Assembly (NCBI GenBank): GCA_003501485.1
Contig: DNPJ01000055.1
Location: forward strand, 1 to 6,111
DNA: 6,111 bases
Direction: 5' to 3'
Origin: Bacillota bacterium
Lineage (GTDB): Bacteria; Bacillota_I; Bacilli_A; RFN20; CAG-826
In this document: positions 1-4,959 of the stretch, piece by piece
Position numbering within the stretch: the stretch's first letter is position 1
Layout of the letters: each line of letters opens with the position of its first letter
Translations under genes and position numbers: made by a program
Notes under the pieces: model-generated
What the model saw: only the letters and a program-made list of their open reading frames with translations
The model's database searches: none
Told to the model about the DNA's origin: nothing

Positions 1-464
1 TACATGTAATAGATTTCAGAACTGTTATTGTAGTCTAAAACCAATTTAGCGGTTTGCACAAAATCTTCCGCTTTAACATATTGCTCTTTGTTTTTGTATT
101 TATAAATCTCTCCCTTGCTTGTTATCCATGGGACATCCTCGCGAATTACGAATCTGAATTCTTTATTATCGCTAGATTTATATGCTTTTTTAGCAATGTT
201 TTTGCGAAGAATTCCGTAGTTATCATTCATTACAAGTGTATCGAGAACGTTAGCAATATGTTGAACGTTTTCAGCACTTTGAGATACTGATGGGTTAAGT
301 GTTGTAGGCGCCGAACTAAGGTAGGCATTATAAACTGATTTAGCAGTTTTGCCATTCATATATGGGCCTGTAACTGGATAGGTGTCATAGCCTTTGCCGC
401 AGCTTGATAAGAGTAATGCTCCGAGCATAAGCAATGGTGCGCCAATTCTTTTAGTTTTGTTCAT
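1..464 (-). CDS. Peptide ABC transporter substrate-binding lipoprotein, SBP_bac_5/OppA type (partial, 3' end outside window)
   Basis: Reading leftward from ATG at 464, 154 codons are visible and the frame is open at the window edge. Residues 1-22 are a lipoprotein signal peptide: basic N-terminus (MNKTKR), hydrophobic core and lipobox Leu-Ser-Ser-Cys with the lipidated Cys at residue 22. The mature part reads like the N-terminal lobe of family 5 solute-binding proteins: a stretch starting near YLSSAPTTLNP (about 48-58), a segment ending in ANVLDTLVMND (about 71-81), then FRFVIREDVPWIT (about 103-115) and VKAEDFVQTAKLVLD (about 129-143), matching the family pattern of 'L.DTLv..d', 'tf.lR.dv.W.dG' and 'vtAeDfv.s.k..ld'. 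The family binds oligopeptides outside the membrane and delivers them to an ABC permease. The start is fixed by AAAGGAG nine bases upstream of ATG. Its G+C (about 39% over 241-360, hand count) is clearly higher than that of the surface-polymer genes to the right. The exact substrate cannot be told. Confidence 0.85.
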   Translation of the reverse strand, partial: MNKTKRIGAPLLMLGALLLSSCGKGYDTYPVTGPYMNGKTAKSVYNAYLSSAPTTLNPSVSQSAENVQHIANVLDTLVMNDNYGILRKNIAKKAYKSSDNKEFRFVIREDVPWITSKGEIYKYKNKEQYVKAEDFVQTAKLVLDYNNSSEIYYM

Positions 465-473
465 TTGCTTAAT

Positions 474-480
474 CTCCTTT
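474..480 (-). promoter_or_regulatory. Strong Shine-Dalgarno of the substrate-binding protein gene
   Basis: On the minus strand AAAGGAG lies nine bases before ATG 464. It is a near-perfect anti-16S match and fixes the start directly ahead of the lipoprotein signal peptide. Confidence 0.85.
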
Positions 481-496
481 CAATCTTAAAAGATTG
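481..496. repeat. 16-bp palindrome between promoter and ribosome binding site (candidate operator or 5' hairpin)
   Basis: CAATCTTAAAAGATTG is a perfect inverted repeat (7-bp arms, AA centre). It sits at or just after the predicted transcription start and directly abuts the Shine-Dalgarno sequence. As DNA it could be a repressor operator; as RNA it could form a 6-bp stem with a four-base loop at the extreme 5' end. A second copy of one arm overlaps the -35 box (526-538). Confidence 0.6.
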
Positions 497-501
497 TGTT
501 T

Positions 502-530
502 AATATATCATTTATGAATAGTTCGTTCAA
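502..530 (-). promoter_or_regulatory. Sigma-70-type promoter of the substrate-binding protein gene
   Basis: On the minus strand, -35 TTGAAC (525-530) and -10 TATATT (502-507) are separated by exactly 17 bp. The -10 is preceded by TGA, giving an extended -10 (TGnTATATT). An A/T tract directly upstream of the -35 (about 535-563) could act as an UP element. The predicted start of transcription is near 494-496, giving a leader of about 30 nt that contains the AAAGGAG site. This is the best promoter in the window by match and spacing, but it is unverified. Confidence 0.7.
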
Positions 531-538
531 TCTTAAAA
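526..538. repeat. Second copy of TTCAATCTTAAAA, overlapping the -35 box
   Basis: TTCAATCTTAAAA occurs at 479-491 and again, identical, at 526-538, offset 47 bp. The left copy contributes an arm of the 16-bp palindrome. The right copy contains most of the -35 hexamer (525-530). Two sites flanking a promoter core is a layout typical of an autoregulated or repressed gene. The binding protein is unknown. Confidence 0.5.
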
Positions 539-539
539 A

Positions 540-760
540 AATATTGTAAATATAAGCAAAAAATTAATTCTTAAAAAAATAAATCACGTAATAATAAAAA
601 TAAAAATTTAAATACGCTAAAAAAATAATACATTAAATTTCTTAAAAATAATTCTTTTATACCGATTAAATCGGAACTATTCAGTAATTACTAATAAAGC
701 ATAATTACATTAAATTGAATTTGATATTTTTCATTAAAAAAGCTATATTCAATAATTATT
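540..760. other. AT-rich gene-free stretch with scattered A-tracts
   Basis: No plausible coding region or RNA gene is visible between the substrate-binding protein promoter and the terminator at 761-788. The stretch is almost all A and T, with A-runs of five to seven bases at about 535, 558, 573, 596, 602, 619 and 644 (not cleanly in phase with the helix), a GC-clamped palindrome at 662-674 and a shorter palindrome AGTAATTACT at 683-692. It may be curved upstream promoter DNA. Confidence 0.5.
662..674. repeat. Isolated palindrome CCGATTAAATCGG
   Basis: Two perfect 6-bp arms flank a single central A. It stands out because its surroundings are nearly free of G and C. It lies about 130 bp upstream of the -35 box of the substrate-binding protein gene and about 90 bp beyond the neighbouring terminator, so it is not part of either. 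A protein-binding site is possible; no U-tract follows on either strand, so it is not a terminator. Confidence 0.4.
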
Positions 761-788
761 AAAAAAGACAACGCATTTCAGCGTGTCT
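761..788 (-). terminator. Rho-independent terminator after the three-helix membrane protein gene
   Basis: On the minus strand AGACACGC pairs with GCGTTGTCT (one bulged base) around the six-base loop TGAAAT, and six T residues follow directly. It starts about 20 bases after the TAA at 808-810. The plus-strand side lacks a U-tract, so it acts in one direction only. Confidence 0.8.
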
Positions 789-807
789 AATATCCTTTTA
801 AAACTTC

Positions 808-1164
808 TTATTTAGTAATCAATAGTGAAATAAAATACCAAATCAAACCCACTGTTAGAGAAGATAAACCCCCTAAAAATAATGGGCAAAAAATCTTCCA
901 AGCAGTTTCAATATTTGGTTCTGGAAGAGGGTTATTCCAGTTCTTTGTTTTGTGTCTTATTTTAGCTCTATAAACGTCTTGAATAATAAAACCAATTCCG
1001 AAAACGACAATGCCAGAAAACATAAAAACATAAAATATATATTGAAGTGGCCATTTCGCGGAATCATTCAATGCAAAATATGGGATCACCGCTACACAGG
1101 CTATTACAATTAGAATGGCTAGAGCTATGATATAGTTGTACCAACGTGAGAAAGCTTTTTTCAT
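808..1164 (-). CDS. Small three-helix integral membrane protein of unknown function
   Basis: A 118-residue protein I do not recognise. Three hydrophobic helices lie at about 11-32, 41-62 and 91-115. The N-terminus (MKKAFSR) and the loop between helices 2 and 3 (about 66-75, with R66, K68, R70, K72 and K74) are basic, so the positive-inside rule predicts N-terminus in and C-terminus out. A Pro/Asn-rich stretch (NWNNPLPEPN, 75-84) precedes helix 3. No catalytic motif, signal peptidase site or transporter signature is visible. It is transcribed alone: terminator 761-788 follows, and the gene to its right is divergent. No Shine-Dalgarno sequence precedes ATG 1164; instead TAACAT lies eight bases upstream, suggesting a leaderless mRNA. 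The existence of the gene is well supported by the clear membrane pattern, terminator and promoter; its role is unknown. Confidence 0.8.
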   Translation of the reverse strand: MKKAFSRWYNYIIALAILIVIACVAVIPYFALNDSAKWPLQYIFYVFMFSGIVVFGIGFIIQDVYRAKIRHKTKNWNNPLPEPNIETAWKIFCPLFLGGLSSLTVGLIWYFISLLITK

Positions 1165-1172
1165 ATATTAAT

Positions 1173-1201
1173 ATGTTAATGCACACAAAACATTAAATCA
1201 A
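1173..1201 (-). promoter_or_regulatory. Promoter of the three-helix membrane protein gene (leaderless type)
   Basis: On the minus strand TTGATT (1196-1201), a 17-bp spacer and TAACAT (1173-1178) precede ATG 1164 by eight bases. Transcription would begin at or within a base or two of the start codon. Each hexamer matches four of six consensus bases, so confidence is moderate. Confidence 0.45.
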
Positions 1202-1218
1202 AAAATAAATATTTTTGC

Positions 1219-1226
1219 TATATACT
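1219..1226 (+). promoter_or_regulatory. -10 element of the TupA-like gene (leaderless type)
   Basis: TATACT at 1221-1226 (or TATATA at 1219-1224 with a preceding TGC as an extended -10) ends nine bases before ATG 1236 if TATACT is used. No -35 match and no Shine-Dalgarno sequence is visible, so the transcript would start almost at the ATG. This also argues against the in-frame TTG at 1215 as the start, since the promoter would then lie inside the coding region. Confidence 0.5.
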
Positions 1227-1235
1227 ATTGTTGTT

Positions 1236-2156
1236 ATGCCAAATCCAAATCTAAAAGAAAATAAATTCAAAAGATTTATAGCTGTTATATCAAGAAATAT
1301 TATCAAAGCTATATCCCCTACTTTATATGTTAAAAAACAATATAAATATATAACCCATCACAAACTAAATCTAAAAGATCCCGTTCGTTATACAGAAAAG
1401 CTTCAATATTTAAGACTTTTTGTATATCCGAAAGATGATCTTGTTAGTAAATGTGCATCTAGAGATGGCGTAAGAGATTATATAAAAGAACTTGGTTTTG
1501 AGAAATATTTAATACCTATATATGGCATCTACGACAATTTTGAAGATATCGATTTTTCAATTCTTCCAAACAAATTTGTGATGAAATGCACGCATGCATG
1601 TGCATTTAATAAAATTGTTTTAAACAAAGAAGAATTAGATATTAAAAAGACAAAAAAACAATTCAATAAATGGCTAAAAATTAATTATGGAAATAAAACA
1701 GTAGAAAAACATTATTCAAAGATTAAACCTAGAATTATTATTGAACAATATATTGGAAACGAAAACACTCTTCCTCTTGAATACAAAATTCATGTCTTTA
1801 ACGGAATAGCTAAATCTCTTTATGTTGTTTCAGGAAGAGGAAAAGACATTAGATACAATAACTATTATATTGATTGGACACCATTTGATGGCTCCCAGTT
1901 CAATGGTTGGAAAAAAACCGATTATCCTTTAAATAAACCAGAGAATTTTGATGAAATGGTCTTTTTAACGGAATCTCTTGCTAAAAATTTCCCCTTCGTG
2001 CGCGTTGATTTATATAACATAGAAGGAAAAATATATTTTTCTGAAATGACATTCACTCCAGCAAAAGGTACATTGATACTTGATGATGATCATTGTGATT
2101 TTGAAATGGGTAAATGGCTTGATATAAGCAAATTTTTAAAAACTAATTCCAAATAG
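1236..2156 (+). CDS. TupA-like ATP-grasp protein (surface polysaccharide/teichuronopeptide-type biosynthesis)
   Basis: A 306-residue protein matching the TupA-like ATP-grasp family (ATPgrasp_TupA) over its whole length. Landmarks: DPVRYTEKLQYLRL (48-61) as in the family's 'NP.tfteKlqwlkl'; LIPIYGIYD (92-100); LPNKFVMKCTH (110-120) with the ATP-contacting Lys; KPRIIIEQYIG (164-174), the hinge-side Glu strand; EYKIHVFNG (182-190); FVRVDLY (254-260) and KIYFSEMTF (265-273), which carry the acidic Mg-binding residues. The family takes its name from the Bacillus teichuronopeptide gene tupA and is thought to form amide bonds on cell-surface polymers; the real substrate here is unknown. Oddity: the usual Gly/Ser-rich turn after KCTH (commonly HDSGG or HGSG) is replaced by HACAF. 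G+C is very low (about 18% over 1621-1740, hand count). It is a single plus-strand gene running tail-to-tail into the lipoprotein gene (14-bp overlap). ATG 1236 is preferred over TTG 1215 because a -10 element lies between them. Confidence 0.85.
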   Translation: MPNPNLKENKFKRFIAVISRNIIKAISPTLYVKKQYKYITHHKLNLKDPVRYTEKLQYLRLFVYPKDDLVSKCASRDGVRDYIKELGFEKYLIPIYGIYDNFEDIDFSILPNKFVMKCTHACAFNKIVLNKEELDIKKTKKQFNKWLKINYGNKTVEKHYSKIKPRIIIEQYIGNENTLPLEYKIHVFNGIAKSLYVVSGRGKDIRYNNYYIDWTPFDGSQFNGWKKTDYPLNKPENFDEMVFLTESLAKNFPFVRVDLYNIEGKIYFSEMTFTPAKGTLILDDDHCDFEMGKWLDISKFLKTNSK

Positions 2157-3051
2157 AATCAGGAAGCATCATTTCATATAACATTAAAGCAAAATGGGGA
2201 TTGTTTTGATCGTCTTTATCATCTAATGGGGTGCCATATTTTGAAAAATCAACTGATGAACCATTGATGGAATTCAAACTAAAATCAATAGAAATAGCAA
2301 TTATATCTTCAATATATTTTTGATATTCAAGCCCGAAAACATCTATAAAGTAAAATAACATCAATGATGAGGCACCATGGGTATTAGAAGGAACTTGCAA
2401 ATTGTTAATATTGATTTCAATTAAGTCATTTTCTTCTTTCAAAACGTTATGCTTATAAAACTTAATATTTAAGTTAATATCTGCGAGCGAATATTCAAAA
2501 CCTTCGCATGATGTCTGGCCACGTAGCGACAACCCAAAATATGTCGCTTGCTTAAGCTCCTTTGGAAAGAATGTAGAAAAACCAGTTTTATTAATTTGAA
2601 CTCTGCTTTCCGCGTAATATCCATCGCAACGCACTCTTCCATCATAAAGCCTAGATAAAAATCCATAGGCAAAAGAATTATCAATTGAAATTAAATTTTT
2701 TGTTGGTCCATAGCCAAAACCAAAATCGTCATGAGGAATATCATCATTCCATTCGAGGAAAGATGATTGTTCATTGCCATTTTTGTCTTTGTAAAAATAA
2801 GTTTGATCAGTCGGATTAAGCCCCTCAATAAAACTATTTCGTGAAGGATTAGAAATATGTGTTACTGATGAAGCATCTTTTTTGATAACATTACCAATTT
2901 TTAATTTATCAACATTATTATGTTCTAAATAATAATTTGTCTCAAAATTGCCCGTGTCATATGCTCCACCTATGTAAAGCTCATTTGTTTTAGAACACGA
3001 TGATAAAAATAATGGAAGTAAAACAAAAACTAATGCTTTTTTATTTCTCAT
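2143..3051 (-). CDS. Surface lipoprotein of unknown family, coupled to the Wzy-like gene
   Basis: A 302-residue lipoprotein: MRNKK basic N-terminus, hydrophobic core and lipobox Leu-Ser-Ser-Cys with Cys at residue 19. The mature part shows alternating aromatic/polar strands suggestive of a beta-sandwich. Aromatic-rich features include GFGYGP (111-116), a stretch at about 126-152 carrying YDGRVRCDGYYAESRVQ, two cysteines (142 and 182), a hydrophobic segment at about 228-245, an acidic DDKDD run (about 277-281) and a C-terminal FALMLYEMMLPDSIW. I cannot assign a family; carbohydrate-binding or jelly-roll folds end in similar strands, but this is inference. The start ATG 3051 lies inside the last codons of the upstream membrane protein gene (11-bp overlap) and is served by GGAG ten bases upstream, so translation is likely coupled. 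An in-frame TTG at 3075 lies before this site and would put charged residues ahead of the signal peptide. No terminator follows; the 3' end overlaps the convergent TupA-like gene. Confidence 0.8.
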   Translation of the reverse strand: MRNKKALVFVLLPLFLSSCSKTNELYIGGAYDTGNFETNYYLEHNNVDKLKIGNVIKKDASSVTHISNPSRNSFIEGLNPTDQTYFYKDKNGNEQSSFLEWNDDIPHDDFGFGYGPTKNLISIDNSFAYGFLSRLYDGRVRCDGYYAESRVQINKTGFSTFFPKELKQATYFGLSLRGQTSCEGFEYSLADINLNIKFYKHNVLKEENDLIEININNLQVPSNTHGASSLMLFYFIDVFGLEYQKYIEDIIAISIDFSLNSINGSSVDFSKYGTPLDDKDDQNNPHFALMLYEMMLPDSIWN

Positions 3052-4393
3052 TTTGTTTTTTCTCCTTTTTAACAAACAAAGGCATGAAAATGGTTCCTAA
3101 TACAAACAACATCACCATCGATAATGGACTTCTAAAAAACGAAACATAATTGCCTGTTTCATGAACAATAGGAGTTATGTCATTTTCGAATGTTGAATAA
3201 ATAAAATATGAAAGAATAATCCCAATAGATAAAACCTTAATAACATTTGAGTCTTCGCTTTTCTTTAAATAATTAAATCCATACACAATGTAAAGAACCA
3301 CCATTGCGAGTAAAATCAAAAACGCAAAGAATCCACTTTCTTTAATAAGCTCAATCTCAAACATTTTTGTGTTAACCAAAATTGTTTGTTGCGTTTCATA
3401 ATATAGACTTGAATCATTAAAACCAAATAGATTATAAGAAATAAATGCTTGTTTTAAAATTTTATTAGGTCCATCGACTATTCTATTTCCATTGAATATT
3501 CGATTTAATAAAACGTTTGAAGATATAAATTCCGCAAAAGAAGAATTAATGTTATTAACAATCATTAAAATGAAAAATATAACCAAAAGGCAAAAAATAC
3601 TTAATAAAACGATCTTTATTGTTTTTACAAAAATCTTGTTATCTTTTAAAAATCTATAACATGCCGCAAATATAATGACAGGGATAATAAATACAAGAGC
3701 CCATAAATTAGGTATCGAAATCAAATAAATTAATCCCACAAGACCAACGCTTAAATAAATTAAGAATTTTTTTAGTTCTTTCTTCGGATTAACAAATAAT
3801 AAAACTGTTAAATATGATGATAATATCACTCCATAGGCACCAGTAAATAATGTTGACATTTCCTTCATTGAAAAGCCCATTAACCAGCCACCTTCTTTTG
3901 TTATGTCATACTTATTAGCGTCATAATAATAAATTGGTGTTTCTTTATAAATCAAAGCGTAAAAAAGCCCATAATTAGCCCACGAATAAATCATAGATAT
4001 CAAAACTAATAAAGCCATTGAAACACCTATAATTATCAAGCATGTTTCTTTGTTGAATGATTTAATTTTATTTGCGGATATCCCCATGATAAAGAAAGAG
4101 TTAATACCTAATAAAACCAATACATTTAATAATGTTTGCCCTTTGAATAAGTTTCCAAATGAAACAAATATCGATAAGACAAACATCGGAACAAAGAAGA
4201 TCATCAATGATTTAAATTCGCTCTTGTCGAATTTTGAATATGATTGAAAAACCGCGAAGATAGAAACAACTACACCAAAACAATAAAATAAAGCGTTAAC
4301 CGCACCTAAAGAAAAAGATGTCACAGCGAGCACTTCTAAAATAAGAAAAGCGGTCAATGAATCTAAATTTTTAAGCTTATTTATGAATTTCAT
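3041..4393 (-). CDS. O-antigen ligase/Wzy polymerase-like polytopic membrane protein
   Basis: A 450-residue protein with about 11 hydrophobic helices (roughly 14-30, 34-50, 63-79, 88-103, 117-137, 180-200, 209-228, 230-247, 260-282, 352-375, 386-402 and 424-442; the first pair may be one hairpin). A long extracytoplasmic-type loop lies between about 283 and 350. In it, NRIFNGNRIVDGPNK (297-311) followed by NLFGF (321-325) resembles the 'R...GR...w..a......P..G.G' region of O-antigen ligases and polymerases. ELIKESGFFAFLI (348-360) then resembles their 'N.fl.il.e.Gi.gfl' entry to the next helix. Such proteins join or transfer lipid-linked glycans outside the membrane. Sequence similarity in this superfamily is weak, so ligase, polymerase or a related role cannot be separated. 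It starts just after rlmH. ATG 4393 is chosen because a perfect TATAAT lies eight bases upstream; ATG 4399 and TTG 4402 are alternatives. It overlaps the lipoprotein gene by 11 bp. Confidence 0.75.
   Translation of the reverse strand: MKFINKLKNLDSLTAFLILEVLAVTSFSLGAVNALFYCFGVVVSIFAVFQSYSKFDKSEFKSLMIFFVPMFVLSIFVSFGNLFKGQTLLNVLVLLGINSFFIMGISANKIKSFNKETCLIIIGVSMALLVLISMIYSWANYGLFYALIYKETPIYYYDANKYDITKEGGWLMGFSMKEMSTLFTGAYGVILSSYLTVLLFVNPKKELKKFLIYLSVGLVGLIYLISIPNLWALVFIIPVIIFAACYRFLKDNKIFVKTIKIVLLSIFCLLVIFFILMIVNNINSSFAEFISSNVLLNRIFNGNRIVDGPNKILKQAFISYNLFGFNDSSLYYETQQTILVNTKMFEIELIKESGFFAFLILLAMVVLYIVYGFNYLKKSEDSNVIKVLSIGIILSYFIYSTFENDITPIVHETGNYVSFFRSPLSMVMLFVLGTIFMPLFVKKEKKQNEK
3062..3067 (-). 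promoter_or_regulatory. Shine-Dalgarno of the unknown lipoprotein, inside the upstream gene
   Basis: On the minus strand AAAAAGGAG sits in the Lys-rich last codons of the Wzy-like gene, with GGAG ten bases before ATG 3051. It decides the start in favour of ATG 3051, directly ahead of the signal peptide. Confidence 0.75.
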
Positions 4394-4401
4394 CGTCATC
4401 A

Positions 4402-4407
4402 ATTATA
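4402..4407 (-). promoter_or_regulatory. Consensus -10 between rlmH and the Wzy-like gene
   Basis: A perfect TATAAT on the minus strand lies three bases after the TGA of rlmH and eight bases before ATG 4393. No -35 match is seen 16-18 bp upstream (that DNA is rlmH coding sequence), and no Shine-Dalgarno sequence precedes the ATG. It may give the membrane protein and lipoprotein a separate leaderless transcript. Confidence 0.45.
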
Positions 4408-4409
4408 TA

Positions 4410-4889
4410 TCACTTATGATATGTTTCGTGTGAATAAATTTTAAAACCTCTATATATTTGTTCTAATAAAATAAGCCTCGTCATCTGATGAAGAAATGTC
4501 ATTTTAGAAAGAGAAAATGAGTCATTAGCCCTTGCTTTTAATTCATCAGATAAACCATAACTACCACCTATTAGAAACGTTAAATTGCTTCCACCTTGTT
4601 CAAGCTTTTTTATTAAATATGAAGAAAATTCAATTGAATCAAATTCCTTTTTGTTCATATCAAGTGTTATTACATAGTCATTATTTTTGATATGATCTAA
4701 CGCTTTTTTTCCTTCACTATCTTTTGCTTTATTAATATCGCTTTGATTTGGATTATCTTTTATGGGAGAATCGTTTACTTCGACTATAGATATATTCGCA
4801 TATGGTTTTATTCGTTTAAGATATTCATTAATACCTTCTTTAAGATAATTCTCTTTAATTTTTCCAATGGCTATAATTTTAATATTCAT
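4410..4889 (-). CDS. rlmH: 23S rRNA (pseudouridine1915-N3)-methyltransferase RlmH
   Basis: A 159-residue SPOUT-family methyltransferase of standard RlmH length. It methylates N3 of pseudouridine 1915 in helix 69 of 23S rRNA on assembled ribosomes, using S-adenosylmethionine, as a homodimer in the cytoplasm. Landmarks: N-terminal strand MNIKIIAIGKIKENYLKEGI (1-20), YVITLDMNKKEFDSIEFS (72-89), the SAM-binding knot loop FLIGGSYGLSDEL (105-117), TFLHQMTRLILLEQIYRGFK (131-150) and the terminal Tyr-His-Lys (157-159), which is functionally important in this family. Small departures: Leu replaces the usual Pro before HQ (family FPHQ), and HETYHK replaces the usual GEPYHK. TGA directly after YHK shows that TGA is a stop here. 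It heads the minus-strand cluster with the Wzy-like and lipoprotein genes. No Shine-Dalgarno sequence is visible; TAAGAT lies nine bases before ATG 4889. Confidence 0.95.
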   Translation of the reverse strand: MNIKIIAIGKIKENYLKEGINEYLKRIKPYANISIVEVNDSPIKDNPNQSDINKAKDSEGKKALDHIKNNDYVITLDMNKKEFDSIEFSSYLIKKLEQGGSNLTFLIGGSYGLSDELKARANDSFSLSKMTFLHQMTRLILLEQIYRGFKIYSHETYHK

Positions 4890-4898
4890 AACATTATT

Positions 4899-4928
4899 AT
4901 CTTACAAAAAACAAAAAGGTAATACCAA
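4899..4928 (-). promoter_or_regulatory. Putative rlmH promoter overlapping the upstream terminator
   Basis: On the minus strand TTGGTA (4923-4928), an 18-bp spacer and TAAGAT (4899-4904) precede ATG 4889 by nine bases. The -35 lies in the loop and 3' arm of the terminator hairpin, and the spacer contains the terminator's U-tract. If no terminator read-through occurs, a promoter must lie here, as only about 16 bp separate the U-tract from the ATG. Confidence 0.45.
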
Positions 4929-4942
4929 TCGATATTACCTTT
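4906..4942 (-). terminator. Strong Rho-independent terminator of the right-edge gene
   Basis: On the minus strand AAAGGTAATA and TATTACCTTT form a perfect 10-bp stem around an eight-base loop (4925-4932), followed by TTGTTTTTT (4906-4914). It begins about 18 bases after the TAA at 4960-4962 and separates the right-edge gene from rlmH. The plus-strand side has no U-tract. Confidence 0.9.
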
Positions 4943-4959
4943 ACAACTAGTTAATGCTT

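Noticed and set aside
54..290. A 78-codon plus-strand reading frame at the left edge
   Set aside because: It lies wholly inside the substrate-binding lipoprotein gene on the opposite strand, which has a signal peptide, strong ribosome binding site and family motifs; the plus-strand frame has no ribosome binding site or recognisable sequence.
540..760. Replication origin in the AT-rich intergenic stretch
   Set aside because: No DnaA-box clusters (TTATCCACA-like), no iterons and no dnaA or dnaN neighbour; AT-richness alone is not enough.
1215..1235. TTG 1215 as start of the TupA-like gene
   Set aside because: A -10-like TATACT lies inside this stretch, there is no ribosome binding site before TTG, and ATG 1236 fits the leaderless spacing seen for three other genes.
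2120..2145. Bidirectional terminator between the convergent genes (TTTTTAAAAA near 2132-2141)
   Set aside because: The symmetric run is A/T only and would not make a stable RNA stem.
2469..2684. A 71-codon minus-strand frame inside the unknown lipoprotein gene
   Set aside because: It is an out-of-frame shadow of a well-supported lipoprotein gene, with no ribosome binding site.
4050..4247. A 65-codon plus-strand frame inside the Wzy-like gene
   Set aside because: It is antisense to transmembrane helices of a well-supported gene and has no start signals of its own.
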